Shown: positions 1 through 8,661, counted from the first letter of the stretch. The stretch: 64,000 nt of DNA from Microbacterium radiodurans (GCF_008710705.1 NZ_VYRZ01000005.1:20651-84650); one strand, 5' to 3'. The notes: generated by a model from the letters alone, not told the origin. Program-made: numbers and translations.

Positions 1-59
1 CGGCGCTCATCGTCACGGTCGTGCAGCTGCGCCAATACCTGAAAGGCGCCCGCGCATGA
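1..59 (+). CDS. Sugar ABC transporter permease, C-terminal end only
   Basis: Only the last 18 codons are inside the window. They read in the frame that starts at base 3 and end with a TGA at 57-59. The tail (VTVVQLRQYLKGARA) is a short basic stretch after a hydrophobic end, as in MalF-type inner-membrane permeases. The stop overlaps the ATG of the MalG-type permease at 56 (ATGA), which fits the usual MalF-MalG order of carbohydrate importers. The identification rests mainly on this context. Confidence 0.6.
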   Translation, partial: ALIVTVVQLRQYLKGARA

Positions 60-826
60 CCGGCGGTCGTATCGCTCTGACCGCGATCGCCGCCGTGACG
101 GTGCTCTGGATGCTGCCGCTCATCCGACTCGTGACCCTCTCGCTCGAAGGCGACGGCATGGGCAATTACGTCGACGTCGTGCAGAGCGAAGGACTCCTGC
201 GGTACCTCGGCAACAGCGCTCTCGTGACCGGCGTGACGGTGGTGCTCGTTCTGGTGTTCGCCTCCGCCGGAGCGTTCGCGTTCAGCAAGCTGCGTTTCCG
301 GGGCCGCAACGTCATCTACGCGATACTGCTCACCGGCCTCATGATCCCGGTCGCTGCCATCCTCGTTCCGCTGAGCGAGATCCAGAAGGCCTTCGGGCTC
401 TACAACACCTACCCCGGGCTGATCCTCCCGTACACGGCGCTCGCTCTTCCGTTCGCGCTGATCCTGCTTCGTGGTGCGTACGACGCACTGCCGGATCAGC
501 TTCTCGAGGCCGCCGTCGTGGACGGGGCCAGCACCTTCCGCGCGTTCGTGCGCGTACTGCTGCCGCTGACCAGTCCGACGCTGGTGATGGTGGGCATCTG
601 GACGTTCCTCAATTCGTGGAACGAGTTCCTGCTGGCACTGCTGTTCATGTCGGCGCCCGACATGCGAACCGTCACCGTCGTGCCGGCGAGCTTCCAGCTG
701 GCATTCTTCGTCGACGTCCCCAAGATCTTCGCGGCGCTGGTCCTCATCCAGCTGCCGGTCGTGCTTCTTTACGCAGCCCTGCAGAAGAAGTTCGAATCCG
801 GGCTCACAGCGGGGGCGGTGAAGTGA
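56..826 (+). CDS. Carbohydrate ABC transporter permease (MalG type)
   Basis: This 256-residue protein has about six hydrophobic membrane segments. It carries the cytoplasmic EAA-type loop (EAAVVDGASTFRAFVRVLLP, about residues 145-164), which docks on the ATPase in binding-protein-dependent sugar importers (MalFG/CUT1 family). The ATG overlaps the preceding permease stop, and its own TGA overlaps the GTG of the L-rhamnose mutarotase. The substrate may therefore be rhamnose or a rhamnose-containing sugar, which is inferred from the neighbour only. No ATPase gene follows, so a shared MsiK-like ATPase is likely. Confidence 0.93.
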   Translation: MTGGRIALTAIAAVTVLWMLPLIRLVTLSLEGDGMGNYVDVVQSEGLLRYLGNSALVTGVTVVLVLVFASAGAFAFSKLRFRGRNVIYAILLTGLMIPVAAILVPLSEIQKAFGLYNTYPGLILPYTALALPFALILLRGAYDALPDQLLEAAVVDGASTFRAFVRVLLPLTSPTLVMVGIWTFLNSWNEFLLALLFMSAPDMRTVTVVPASFQLAFFVDVPKIFAALVLIQLPVVLLYAALQKKFESGLTAGAVK

Positions 827-1173
827 CCGATAAGGCCTGCTTCCTCCTCCGCATACGTCCCGAACATCTTCCGGAGTACACGCGCCGCCATGCCGATCTC
901 TGGCCCGAAATGCGTGCCGCGCTCGACACGGCCGGCTATCGCAACTACTCGATCTTCGCCGACGAGAGCGGCCTCCTCGTGGGCTACTTCGAGGCCGACG
1001 ACACCGCGCGAAGCGCGCAGCGCATGGCCGCGCACCCCGTGTCGACACGATGGAGCGAGGACATCGGGTGGATGTTCGTGTCGATGGACGGCGCCCGCGA
1101 CACGCGTGACGGCCACCACTGGCTTCAGCGAGTGTTCGACCTCGACGCGACACGGTCGGCGGTGCGTTCATGA
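823..1173 (+). CDS. rhaM: L-rhamnose mutarotase
   Basis: RhaM interconverts the alpha and beta anomers of L-rhamnose in the cytoplasm. The 116-residue product has the family length and layout: an N-terminal FLLRIRPEHLPEYTRRHADLWPEM block with the conserved histidine and the LWPEM motif, then YSIF, then GYFEADD, and near the C-terminus W-S-E-D with HWLQRVFDLD. The GTG start is chosen because it overlaps the upstream stop (GTGA), as elsewhere in this operon, and because the family begins just before the first beta strand. The next gene starts inside its stop, so the four genes form one transcriptional unit. Confidence 0.9.
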   Translation: MTDKACFLLRIRPEHLPEYTRRHADLWPEMRAALDTAGYRNYSIFADESGLLVGYFEADDTARSAQRMAAHPVSTRWSEDIGWMFVSMDGARDTRDGHHWLQRVFDLDATRSAVRS

Positions 1174-2909
1174 CCCTCGCGACTCGACGGATCGCCGTGC
1201 TCGGCACCCCGTCTCGCCCCGAGGCGGATTGGTCGACCGACGCACTCCGCCGCCTCCGAGCGGACGGGTTCACCGGCATCCAGCTCAACATCGCCTGGTC
1301 GTACCGTCCGCTCGACGAGCCGCTCTCGCTCGAGGACATCATCTCGGTCGACGGCGCCCCGGAGTCGAGAGCCGATCCCGATACCCCCCGCTCGCAACGC
1401 CGTGATCAGATGGCTCGCCGAGCGGAGGCCGCACATGAGGCGCACCTGCGGACCTTTCTCCACGTCGGTCTGCCCTATCAGGGGCGCGCAGGCTTCGAGG
1501 GGGCCGGGCTTCCGCAATGCATCTCGGACCCGGACGTACTCGACCGGTATGTCGACGCTCTCGGAGACCTGACGGATGCCCTGCCGCACCTCGACGACCT
1601 CCTCATCTACACCTACGACCAGGACGCCTGGCTCTGCAGCGAGTTCGAGGGATGCCCGAACTGCGCCGGTGTCGCGCTCCCGGACAGGCTCGTTCCGTTC
1701 CTCAACCGGCTCGCGAGCGCCTGGCGCGCCAAGCGGGCAGACGGGCGTCTGTGGTGGGAGCCGTGGGAGCTCACCGCGGGCCAAGCCCTCGCCACCGTCA
1801 CCGGGCTCGATGGCGACACGATCGGCCTGATGGTGCACAGCAACATCGGCGAGGTGATGACCACGGCACCGGCGGACGTGTTCCTCCACAACATCGCAGC
1901 CGTGGCCTCAGCTCGCGGCATCCCGGTCGTAGCTGAAGTCTTCCTCTCGTCGTCGAACGAGGAAGTTGAGCCGTGGCGTCATCTTCCGGTGCCGCTCTGC
2001 ACGATTGCGCAGCTCCGCGCGATCAACGCTGTGCCAGGAATCACGGGGGTCAAAGAGTACTTCGGACTATCGTCGAGCGACGACGACGTGAACACCGTCG
2101 CTGCCGTCATGCACCTCAACAATCCGGAGTCCTCCGACCCCGAGATCCTCGCTCGCGTTGCCGACAGGTGGGGGCACGACTGGTTGAGCGGATTCTGGAC
2201 GAAGACGTCGGCGGCCTATCGCCTCTACCCCTGGGATCTCTCGTGGTTCACCCGGCAGCTCGGTCACAGCTCCCCCGCCCACGCGCTGACAGCCGCAACC
2301 CTTCGGGGTACGCAGACCGCGGCCGCCGCGTGGGACACTCCCGCGTGGCGAGCCTCGCGACGTGGCGTCTTCATCCGCGTGACGAACGAGCCCCCGCACC
2401 CGTGGCAGCTCGACGATGCGCGGCATCGATTCCGACTTGCCGCTGACGTCATGCGTGGAGCCGTGGACCTCGCCACATCGAGACTCGCCCGTTCGGCGCG
2501 GGGTGCTGCCGCCGAGCGCATCGAGCACCAGGTCGTCGACGCAACCCGCTTCGTCATCCGATGCACCGCCTACGAATGCCACATAGAAGAGACGCTTCTC
2601 GCAGCCCGCGCCCGCACCGAGGAAGACCCCGCGGTCAGATCGAGGATCCTCTCGCAACTCGACCTGACTCTCGCCCGCGACATCGAGAATGTGCGGCATG
2701 AGATGCGGCTACCCGCGCTGTCGACGGGTCGACCCCCTACTCCCCTGCAGCTGGCGGAGAAGTGGGTGATCGAGCTACCCGTGACTGCTGAACCCTTGAA
2801 GGAGGCTCGCCGAGAACTCCTCCGCGATCCCGACGGCTTTCTGTCTCACTACTTCCTCGAGGGGCCGCACAGCGCGCCCGCTGGGCAGTTCAGTCTCACC
2901 TCGGCGTGA
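1170..2909 (+). CDS. Uncharacterised glycosidase-like TIM-barrel protein in a rhamnose operon
   Basis: I do not recognise the family of this 579-residue protein. It has no signal peptide and so looks cytoplasmic. The first half resembles a (beta/alpha)8 barrel: ADGFTGIQLNIAW near residues 31-43, LIYTYDQDAW near 146, a C-x7-C-x2-C cluster (CSEFEGCPNC) just after it, WWEPWELTAG, and later VVAEVFLS and GVKEYFGLSS with acidic residues at strand ends, as glycosidases place them. Linkage to a sugar importer and rhaM suggests intracellular cleavage of an imported rhamnose-containing glycoside. That is an inference, and the catalytic residues are not established. The stop codon lies inside the terminator hairpin. 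Confidence 0.7.
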   Translation: MTLATRRIAVLGTPSRPEADWSTDALRRLRADGFTGIQLNIAWSYRPLDEPLSLEDIISVDGAPESRADPDTPRSQRRDQMARRAEAAHEAHLRTFLHVGLPYQGRAGFEGAGLPQCISDPDVLDRYVDALGDLTDALPHLDDLLIYTYDQDAWLCSEFEGCPNCAGVALPDRLVPFLNRLASAWRAKRADGRLWWEPWELTAGQALATVTGLDGDTIGLMVHSNIGEVMTTAPADVFLHNIAAVASARGIPVVAEVFLSSSNEEVEPWRHLPVPLCTIAQLRAINAVPGITGVKEYFGLSSSDDDVNTVAAVMHLNNPESSDPEILARVADRWGHDWLSGFWTKTSAAYRLYPWDLSWFTRQLGHSSPAHALTAATLRGTQTAAAAWDTPAWRASRRGVFIRVTNEPPHPWQLDDARHRFRLAADVMRGAVDLATSRLARSARGAAAERIEHQVVDATRFVIRCTAYECHIEETLLAARARTEEDPAVRSRILSQLDLTLARDIENVRHEMRLPALSTGRPPTPLQLAEKWVIELPVTAEPLKEARRELLRDPDGFLSHYFLEGPHSAPAGQFSLTSA

Positions 2910-2936
2910 TGGTCGCAATCACGCCGAGGTGAGACT
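2892..2936. terminator. Long perfect hairpin, bidirectional terminator candidate
   Basis: Arms 2892-2909 and 2919-2936 are perfect reverse complements (AGTCTCACCTCGGCGTGA). One further T-A pair inside gives a 19-bp stem with a 7-nt loop. It lies between convergent genes and includes the stop codon of the glycosidase-like gene. There is no T tract, so a Rho-dependent or intrinsic-like actinobacterial terminator is more likely than a classical one. Confidence 0.7.
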
Positions 2937-2946
2937 CGACGCGCGC

Positions 2947-3834
2947 TCATGCGAGGAGGTCGAAGACGTCCTTCGGCGAGGCGTCCGGCGCGAACATCGA
3001 GATCGCCCGCACGCGTCGCCGCGCCGAGTGGGCGACAGCGCCGCTGCCGTGCTCGGCCAGGCGGTGCGCGAACGCGATCGTTGCGAGATACGACAGAGCG
3101 GTGTCGGCGATGCCCTCGTCATCCAGGACCCCGGTGGTCGGCAGCGAGTAGACGTGCTCCTGGCGCTCGGGGAGGGTACCCGTCGAGACCGTCGCGGCGG
3201 CGGCGCTCACGGATGACAGGGCCGTCTCGACGCGCGCCCGCTCCGACTCGGCGACAGGATGCGAGACCCGGTGCGCGAGCCGCATGCAGGGATCGGCATC
3301 CTCTGTCGACGTCGTCCACGATTCCTCGGCGAGCTCGATGTCGTGATCGCGCAAGACGGCGAGGAAGGTCTGATCGAGAGCGGGCAGATCGGTCGCCATC
3401 GCGGTGAACGACGTCTGCGCTCCGTCGGGATCCGACGGCACGGCGAAGAGGATGTCGACGGCGATCCAGTCCGCCGCGGGAGCTCGCTGGATATCGAGTT
3501 CGAGCGCATGCGGGTCGCCGCCGCTCACCCGCTCCGCGAGGTCGATGTAGAAGTCCTCCATGGCCCGGCGGATCGACAGCCGGGCCCGGTGGTCGTCGAA
3601 TTGGTCGCGGCGCTCACTCACCAGATCGCCGAGTCCGATGTTCGCTCGGCGGAGGAGGTCGAGCGTCACGCCTTCGCGAACCTGCTCGAGGCTGTACGAC
3701 CGGTAACCGCTGTTCGGGTCCACCGCGACCGGCTCGAGAACGCCCCGCTCGCCGTACAGGCGGAGCGCCTTGGCGGACAGCCCGGTCATCGCCGAGAAGC
3801 GTCCGGCGGAGAAGGAGGTGGTGTGATCGGTCAT
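2947..3834 (-). CDS. MerR-family transcriptional regulator
   Basis: Residues about 8-75 form a MerR winged helix-turn-helix: FSAGRFSAMTGLSAKALRLY, then YRSYSLEQVREGVTLDLLRRANIGL, the usual helix-turn-helix, wing and RxxG-like order. The remaining 220 residues are a long effector or dimerisation region without a recognisable ligand-binding motif. It lacks the cysteines of metal-sensing members, so a multidrug or organic-effector role is more likely. The 295-residue length is at the long end of the family. It faces the lipoprotein gene at 3964 and shares a terminator with the upstream rhamnose operon. Confidence 0.85.
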   Translation of the reverse strand: MTDHTTSFSAGRFSAMTGLSAKALRLYGERGVLEPVAVDPNSGYRSYSLEQVREGVTLDLLRRANIGLGDLVSERRDQFDDHRARLSIRRAMEDFYIDLAERVSGGDPHALELDIQRAPAADWIAVDILFAVPSDPDGAQTSFTAMATDLPALDQTFLAVLRDHDIELAEESWTTSTEDADPCMRLAHRVSHPVAESERARVETALSSVSAAAATVSTGTLPERQEHVYSLPTTGVLDDEGIADTALSYLATIAFAHRLAEHGSGAVAHSARRRVRAISMFAPDASPKDVFDLLA

Positions 3835-3963
3835 GTCGTCAACTGTGAGCTACGCCCCAAGGGCGAAGTCAAACGCTCGCATCGCCGGGACAGCTGACGA
3901 AAGCGAAGGCGAGGCCGAGCTGCGCGTGTCACGGAGCCTCGGCCCGTCTCATAGGCTTCGGAG

Positions 3964-4449
3964 ATGCGCCGATACGCCGTGATGAGCTTCGCCGTCACCA
4001 CTCTTCTTCTTGCTGGCTGCTCAGCCACAGAGCCCGCGGAGCGGACCGGAGCTCCCACCGTCTCGGCGCCTGTGCCGACGACGCCAGCGACGGAGCCGAC
4101 GCAGGAACCGCCGGCGGAACCGCTCGACTTGACGGGACCATGGCAGCAGACCAACTCGAACTCCCCCGACTCTTACCAGCGGGCCGTCATCACCGAGAAC
4201 ACGATCAGCATCGACTGGGTCAGTGATGCTGAGGCGATGACCGCCGTCTACTGGGTCGGCACGTACGTTCCGCCGAGCGAGCCCGGTGATGCGTACACGT
4301 GGGACTCGCAGAACGACACGACGCAGACCGAGAACGCGCTGATGGCGTCGTCGGACGCGACGAAGACCTTCACCTATCAGGACGGCGTGCTCAGCTACGA
4401 GCTCACCGCTGTCGGGGTGACCATGACCGTTCAGATGCAGAAGCAGTAG
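3964..4449 (+). CDS. Small secreted lipoprotein, function unknown
   Basis: The 161-residue product starts with a short basic n-region, a hydrophobic stretch and a clear lipobox (LLAGC, Cys19). It is therefore exported and lipidated on the outer face of the membrane. A Ser/Thr/Pro-rich spacer (residues 20-55) leads to a beta-rich domain beginning LDLTGPWQQTNSNSPDSYQRA and ending VTMTVQMQKQ, which resembles small beta-barrel lipoproteins of actinobacteria. No catalytic motif is visible. Divergent from the MerR gene, so regulation by it is possible but untested. Confidence 0.8.
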   Translation: MRRYAVMSFAVTTLLLAGCSATEPAERTGAPTVSAPVPTTPATEPTQEPPAEPLDLTGPWQQTNSNSPDSYQRAVITENTISIDWVSDAEAMTAVYWVGTYVPPSEPGDAYTWDSQNDTTQTENALMASSDATKTFTYQDGVLSYELTAVGVTMTVQMQKQ

Positions 4450-4472
4450 CAGAACACTCTGATCGGGATCGA

Positions 4473-4562
4473 TTACGCGCGCTCTTCGGCCGTCGCCCTG
4501 GGCTGGTTGATCTCCCAGGACTCCACGGTCACGCGCGGAAGCCGCTCGAACCCGCTCCACAT
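4473..4562 (-). CDS. Possible 29-residue peptide or remnant of a larger gene
   Basis: Between the lipoprotein and the PPOX gene (4450-4791) no conventional gene is seen. On the minus strand a short frame starts at ATG 4562 and ends with TAA at 4473; it reads MWSGFERLPRV and continues through ESWEINQPRA. Its composition (W, E, I, N, few R/P runs) looks more protein-like than the other frames. The frame also continues open upstream without another good start, so it may be the C-terminal remnant of a lost gene. Confidence 0.3.
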   Translation of the reverse strand: MWSGFERLPRVTVESWEINQPRATAEERA

Positions 4563-4791
4563 CGATTCGGTGTCCCCGTCGGGACCGTCGGGTGCGCACC
4601 CGGCACGCGGGGCTCGACCACCGGCACCTCGCCTCGGCGGGATCTGACGGTGCGAGCGGAGCCCCTGCGGTTCGGGCGGCGAGACGGCATCCGCCGTTCT
4701 CTGTCAACTGGGCTGACGGGCGACGAGGTCAGGAGGAGCGTTGACCCACGGCCCGATCGGGCCGGCTACCTCGACGGAAGGAACGACCGAC

Positions 4792-5286
4792 ATGGCATCG
4801 AACTCGGACGGACGCGAGAAGGTCGCCCAGCTCGTGGAGCGCGCGGAATCCGCGATGCTGACGACGATGACCCCGGACGGCGACCACGTCAGTCGTCCCA
4901 TGGCCGTCCAGGAGGTCGAGTTCGACGGCGACCTGTGGTTCTTCACCTACGAGGATTCCGACAAGGTCGCGCAGATCCGGTCGGCCCCGAGCGTCAACGT
5001 CTCATTCTCGAACGACAAGAAGAGCGAGTGGACCTCGATCTCGGGCACGGCCGAGGTCGTCCACGACCGCGCGAAGGCCGAAGAGCTGTGGGCGAAGCCC
5101 CTCGAGGCCTGGTTCCCCGACGGCCTCGACACCCCCGGGCTCACCCTCCTCAAGGTGCATGCCCACCGCGCCGAGTACTGGGACGCGGCCACCAGCAAGG
5201 TCCGCCAGCTGCTGGGGATGGCGCAGGCGATCACCCGGGACGACCCCGACGAGTTCCCGGCCGAGAACAAGACCGTCCCGCTCTGA
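4792..5286 (+). CDS. Pyridoxamine 5'-phosphate oxidase-family general stress protein
   Basis: The 164-residue product is a flavin-binding split-barrel protein of the PPOX/general-stress-26 type. It has AMLTTMTPDGDHVSRPM at the start of the barrel, LWFFTYEDSDKVAQI, VNVSFSND, WTSISGTAEVV, and a C-terminal region with ELWAKPLEAWFPDG and LLKVHAHRAEYWD. These proteins bind FMN or F420-like cofactors, and many are stress-induced with unknown substrate. The ATG at 4792 is preferred over an in-frame TTG at 4741 because GGAAGGA (4776-4782) sits 9 nt ahead and the conserved domain begins shortly after it. An 88-bp repeat copy follows 23 bp after the stop. Confidence 0.9.
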   Translation: MASNSDGREKVAQLVERAESAMLTTMTPDGDHVSRPMAVQEVEFDGDLWFFTYEDSDKVAQIRSAPSVNVSFSNDKKSEWTSISGTAEVVHDRAKAEELWAKPLEAWFPDGLDTPGLTLLKVHAHRAEYWDAATSKVRQLLGMAQAITRDDPDEFPAENKTVPL

Positions 5287-5309
5287 GGCTGCCGGCTGGG
5301 TGCGACGAC

Positions 5310-5397
5310 GTACCGCGATGCAAGGCATCAGGGTCGACACGCCGCAGCGGATGCCGTTCGGCCGGCGTGTCGCGGGGGATGCCTTGCATCGCGGCAC
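5310..5397 (+). repeat. 88-bp palindromic repeat, copy A
   Basis: One of six 88-bp copies in the window. The end arms (GTACCGCGATGCAAGGCATC and its near reverse complement) pair at 19 of 20 positions. An inner inverted pair GACACGCCG/CGGCGTGTC surrounds a GC-rich centre with AGCGGATGCCG. Unlike most other copies, the arm positions 16-17 are G-C on the left and are fully paired on the right. It lies between convergent genes (PPOX and LuxR-type). Confidence 0.9.
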
Positions 5398-5461
5398 AGG
5401 CTGCCCGCCGTGAGATCTGCCGATGCCTCGCCGGGCGTGGAGCAAGCCACGGGTACGACGC

Positions 5462-5812
5462 TCAGATGAGTCCGAGACGCACAGCTCTCACGACGGCCTC
5501 GATGCCGGTCTCGACGCCGAGGGTCTCGCACGCGCGCTTGACCCGACGGCGGATCGACCGCTCCGAGAGATGCTGGCGGCGAGCGATGACGTCCAACGTG
5601 CGCCCGGCGGCGAGGTCCTGAAGCACGAGGAGGTCCTGCGGTGATAGCGCCACCCGCTCGGCTGTCGCGTCGACGACGCTCTGCATCGACCCACACGGGC
5701 ACGGCGGACGGGGCTGAGGTTCGGGGGTCGATGTGGGCATCGCGACCTTCGGGGGGATGGGGTCCTGTTCTATCTGCGAGACGCATGTGGGTGCGGGTTC
5801 GCTCACCTTCAC
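5462..5812 (-). CDS. Small LuxR-type HTH protein
   Basis: This 116-residue product has a low-complexity N-terminus with a Pro-rich stretch and a CPC motif. A LuxR/GerE-type helix-turn-helix domain occupies about residues 55-116 (ALSPQDLLVLQDLAAGRT, then IARRQHLSERSIRRRVKRA). No receiver or ligand domain precedes it, so it is a stand-alone DNA-binding protein or a truncated regulator. The start is uncertain: a GTG at 5812 opens the frame, but no strong ribosome-binding site is visible and an internal ATG could be used. Confidence 0.65.
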   Translation of the reverse strand: MKVSEPAPTCVSQIEQDPIPPKVAMPTSTPEPQPRPPCPCGSMQSVVDATAERVALSPQDLLVLQDLAAGRTLDVIARRQHLSERSIRRRVKRACETLGVETGIEAVVRAVRLGLI

Positions 5813-5883
5813 CCGAAGCGATCAGCTGAGCGAGCGATCGACTTGTGCGAGAAGCCCTCGCGCCGAGCGCGGAGAGGCGCGAC

Positions 5884-6894
5884 TCATGTCGCATCCCGTG
5901 GCGCAGCGGTCGAGCTGCGGATGATGAGCGACGTCGGGAGGATGACGGAACTGGGCCCGGCACCATCGCTCATAGCGAGAGCCAAGTCCAGGGCGTCCCG
6001 CCCCAGGGCGCGCCACTCCTGGCGCACGGTCGTCAGAGGCGGGACGAGCATCGCCCCCTCTTCGGTGTCGTCGAATCCGACGACCGACACATCGGTGGGC
6101 ACCCGCAATCCGGCTTCGTGCAACGCCCGGTAGGCACCCAACGCCATCTGATCGTTCGCGACGAACACGGCTGTGGGTGCGGTGTGGGTGAGAAGCCGCT
6201 GCGCAGCCGCGTACCCCGAGCGGGCCGTCCAGTCCCCTCGTTCGATGACGGTGAGTTCCCGACCGGATCCGGTCAGAGTGTCCGCCCAACTCATTCGGCG
6301 ACGCTCGGCTGGGAAAGACTCGGCAGGCCCCGCGAGATGGTGAACCGTACGGTGCCCCAGGCTCAGAAGGTGGGCCACCGCTTGCTCTGCGCCGCCACGC
6401 TGGTCGAAGTCTATGGTCGCGGCACCGTGCAGGATCTCAGGCCCGACGACGACGGCGGGGATCCCTTCCGGAAGCCGCACGACACCATCAGCTTCGAAAC
6501 GGTCGGCGATGATCGCGATGACGACGTCCACCGTCATCTCGTTGAGTCGGCTGAACGCGCCCGAAGCGTCGCTGGTGGTGGACGCGGTCATCGGCATGAG
6601 GGTGGTCGCGTAGCCGCGCGTCGCGGCGCGCTCCGAGATCTCACCGAGAGTCCGATGGATGCCCACCGATCCAAGCGTGTTGTAGACGATTCCCACGCTG
6701 CGAAATGCGCCCCGCCGGATCGCGCGTGCGGCCGCGTTGGGCCGGTAATCGAGCTCGCGCATCGCATCGAGCACGCGGTCCCGAAGTGCCGCGGTGACGT
6801 TCGCGCCCCCGTTGGCGACGCGTGAAACCGTCTGCGGCGAGGCGCCTGCGCGTTCGGCCACATCGCGCAGCGAGGCCGCGCGTCGAGCCATCAT
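5884..6894 (-). CDS. LacI-family repressor of the galactan locus
   Basis: The 336-residue product has an N-terminal LacI helix-turn-helix (SLRDVAERAGASPQTVSRVA, residues 8-27) and hinge (DYRPNAAARAIRRGAFRSVGI). A periplasmic-binding-protein-like sensor follows, containing FVANDQMALGAYRALHEAGL and VSVVGFDDTEEG. The start ATG at 6894 overlaps the stop of the MalG-type permease, so the regulator is the last gene of the importer operon. It probably represses this operon and the divergent GH53 gene in the absence of galacto-oligosaccharides. Two palindromes between 10200 and 10310 are candidate operators. Confidence 0.92.
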   Translation of the reverse strand: MMARRAASLRDVAERAGASPQTVSRVANGGANVTAALRDRVLDAMRELDYRPNAAARAIRRGAFRSVGIVYNTLGSVGIHRTLGEISERAATRGYATTLMPMTASTTSDASGAFSRLNEMTVDVVIAIIADRFEADGVVRLPEGIPAVVVGPEILHGAATIDFDQRGGAEQAVAHLLSLGHRTVHHLAGPAESFPAERRRMSWADTLTGSGRELTVIERGDWTARSGYAAAQRLLTHTAPTAVFVANDQMALGAYRALHEAGLRVPTDVSVVGFDDTEEGAMLVPPLTTVRQEWRALGRDALDLALAMSDGAGPSSVILPTSLIIRSSTAAPRDAT

Positions 6895-7700
6895 TTGATC
6901 GCTCCCGTGATCCCCTCGGCGAACGAGCGTTGCAGGGCGAAGAACACCAGCATCGTCGGCACCGACGCGAGCAGCACCGCCAGCATCAGCACGCCGTAGT
7001 CGGTCACGTAGCCGGCGCTGAGATTCGCGATGAGCATCGGCATCGTGAACACGTCGCTGTCGATGAGGATGACCTTCGGCCAGAGGAAGTTGTTCCACGC
7101 GAGCATGAAGGTGATGACGGCGGCAGCGGCGAAGGTGGATCGCATCGTCGGCACGTAGATGCGGGCGAAGATGGCGATCTCGCTGAGCCCGTCGATTCGG
7201 GCCGCCTCGATGAGCTCGTGCGGGAACGACCGAGAAGCCTGTCGGAACAGCAGGATCAGGAACGGAGTCGATATCGCCGGGATGATGACGGCCCAGAGGG
7301 AGTTGACCATCCCTGCGCCCGCGAACAGTTGGAAGAGCGGGATCATGATCGCCGCGAACGGGATCATCATGGCGAGGAGCAGCACCGCCATCAACACGTC
7401 CTTGCCGCGTGAATGGAACACCTCGAAGCCGTACCCCGCGATCGAACAGACCGAAAGGGCGAGCACCGTCGTCCCCACCGCGATGAAGGCCGAACTGCCC
7501 ATTGCCGCGAGCACGTTCTGAGTTTGGAACAGGGTGGTCAGGTTCTCCCACAGATGCGTGCCCGGAAGCAGCCGGGATGAGAGCACGTCGGCGCTCGTGT
7601 TCGTCGCGGAGACGACCATGAAGTAGAGCGGAAACAGCGAGAAGATCGCGAAGACGGTGAGGAACGCGTACCCCGGCACGCGACGCAGTCGGTTAATCAC
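6891..7700 (-). CDS. Galactan-locus sugar ABC permease (MalG type)
   Basis: The product is 269 residues with six predicted membrane segments. It has the permease EAA loop (LIEAARIDGLSEIAIFARIY VPTMR region, about residues 165-190). A GTG at 7700 is used; it overlaps the end of the upstream MalF-type gene by 8 bp, which indicates translational coupling. Its last bases overlap the LacI start. In galactan systems such importers bring in galacto-oligosaccharides released outside by GH53; here that assignment rests on the divergent GH53 gene. No ATPase is encoded in the operon. Confidence 0.93.
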   Translation of the reverse strand: MINRLRRVPGYAFLTVFAIFSLFPLYFMVVSATNTSADVLSSRLLPGTHLWENLTTLFQTQNVLAAMGSSAFIAVGTTVLALSVCSIAGYGFEVFHSRGKDVLMAVLLLAMMIPFAAIMIPLFQLFAGAGMVNSLWAVIIPAISTPFLILLFRQASRSFPHELIEAARIDGLSEIAIFARIYVPTMRSTFAAAAVITFMLAWNNFLWPKVILIDSDVFTMPMLIANLSAGYVTDYGVLMLAVLLASVPTMLVFFALQRSFAEGITGAIK

Positions 7701-8661
7701 GCCGGTCTCCGATCCGCAGCTGAATCAACGCCAGCACCGCCACCAAGATGAGGATGACGTAGGAGATCGCCGCCGCATAGCCGAAGTTCGGGTTCTTCAA
7801 GAACGACACCTCGTACAGGTAGTGCGACATCGACATCGTCATGTAAGCCGGCCCGCCGCGTGTGAGCGCCCACGATTCGTCGAAGAGCTGGAGTGTGCCG
7901 TTCGTGGAGAGAATGGCCGTCAGCACGATCATCGGCTTGAGCTGCGGCACGGTGACGTGCCAGAACACCTGGAACGCGTTCGCTCCGTCCATTCGTGCCG
8001 CCTCGATGCTGGAGTGATCGACGTTCTGCAGCGCCGCGAGGTAGAAGACCATGTTGTACCCGGTCCAGCGCCAGATGAGGCCGAGGATGATGACGAAGCG
8101 GGCGGTGTCGGCGTTGCCGAGCCAGTTGACGGGTCCGTCGAGCAGCCCCACTCCCATCAGCATGTCGTTGATGAACCCGTCGTTGGAGAACATCGTGCGG
8201 AACACCAGCGAGTAGGACACCAGCGACACCGCGCACGGCAGGAAAATCGCCGTACGCCACAGCGCCTTGAACTTCAGTCGGCGGTCGTTGAGCAGGTTGG
8301 CCAGGATCAGCGCCAGGATCAGCATCACCGGCACTTGGATGATGAGGTAGACGAAGGTGTTCTGCAGCGTGAGCTTGAAGATCTCGTCCTGGAGCAGGCG
8401 CTCGTAGTTGGACCAGAACGGGTCCGCCCAGGTGAGCCGGCTGCCACGGCCCGTCTGCAGCGAGAGCAGCAGCGCCTGCAACATGGGGAGGAAGTTGACC
8501 CCGACGATCAGAAGCGACGCGGGGATGAGGAAGCCCCATCCGGTCAAGCTCCGTCTGCGTGTCGGATTCAGCCACGGCTTCTGCCGTCCGACGTAGTTGC
8601 GCAACGGCGGTGCGTTGCGCTGCTCCGGCTCCTTCGCCGGTGCTTTCAGCTGGAAGGCCAC
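7693..8661 (-). CDS. Galactan-locus sugar ABC permease (MalF type)
   Basis: This is a 322-residue inner-membrane permease. It has a cytoplasmic basic N-terminus, a first membrane segment (GFLIPASLLIVGVNFLPML), further segments, and the EAA loop (SIEAARMDGANAFQVFWHV). The GTG at 8661 is chosen because GGAGAGG lies 5 nt ahead of it; a more upstream in-frame GTG at 8685 lacks such a site. It lies between the binding-protein gene and the MalG-type gene in transcription order, the usual layout of CUT1 importers. Confidence 0.93.
   Translation of the reverse strand: MAFQLKAPAKEPEQRNAPPLRNYVGRQKPWLNPTRRRSLTGWGFLIPASLLIVGVNFLPMLQALLLSLQTGRGSRLTWADPFWSNYERLLQDEIFKLTLQNTFVYLIIQVPVMLILALILANLLNDRRLKFKALWRTAIFLPCAVSLVSYSLVFRTMFSNDGFINDMLMGVGLLDGPVNWLGNADTARFVIILGLIWRWTGYNMVFYLAALQNVDHSSIEAARMDGANAFQVFWHVTVPQLKPMIVLTAILSTNGTLQLFDESWALTRGGPAYMTMSMSHYLYEVSFLKNPNFGYAAAISYVILILVAVLALIQLRIGDRRD

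Noticed and set aside
2892..2936. The long hairpin as a seventh copy of the 88-bp repeat
   Set aside because: Its sequence and length differ and it lacks the AGCGGATGCC core; it fits a terminator.
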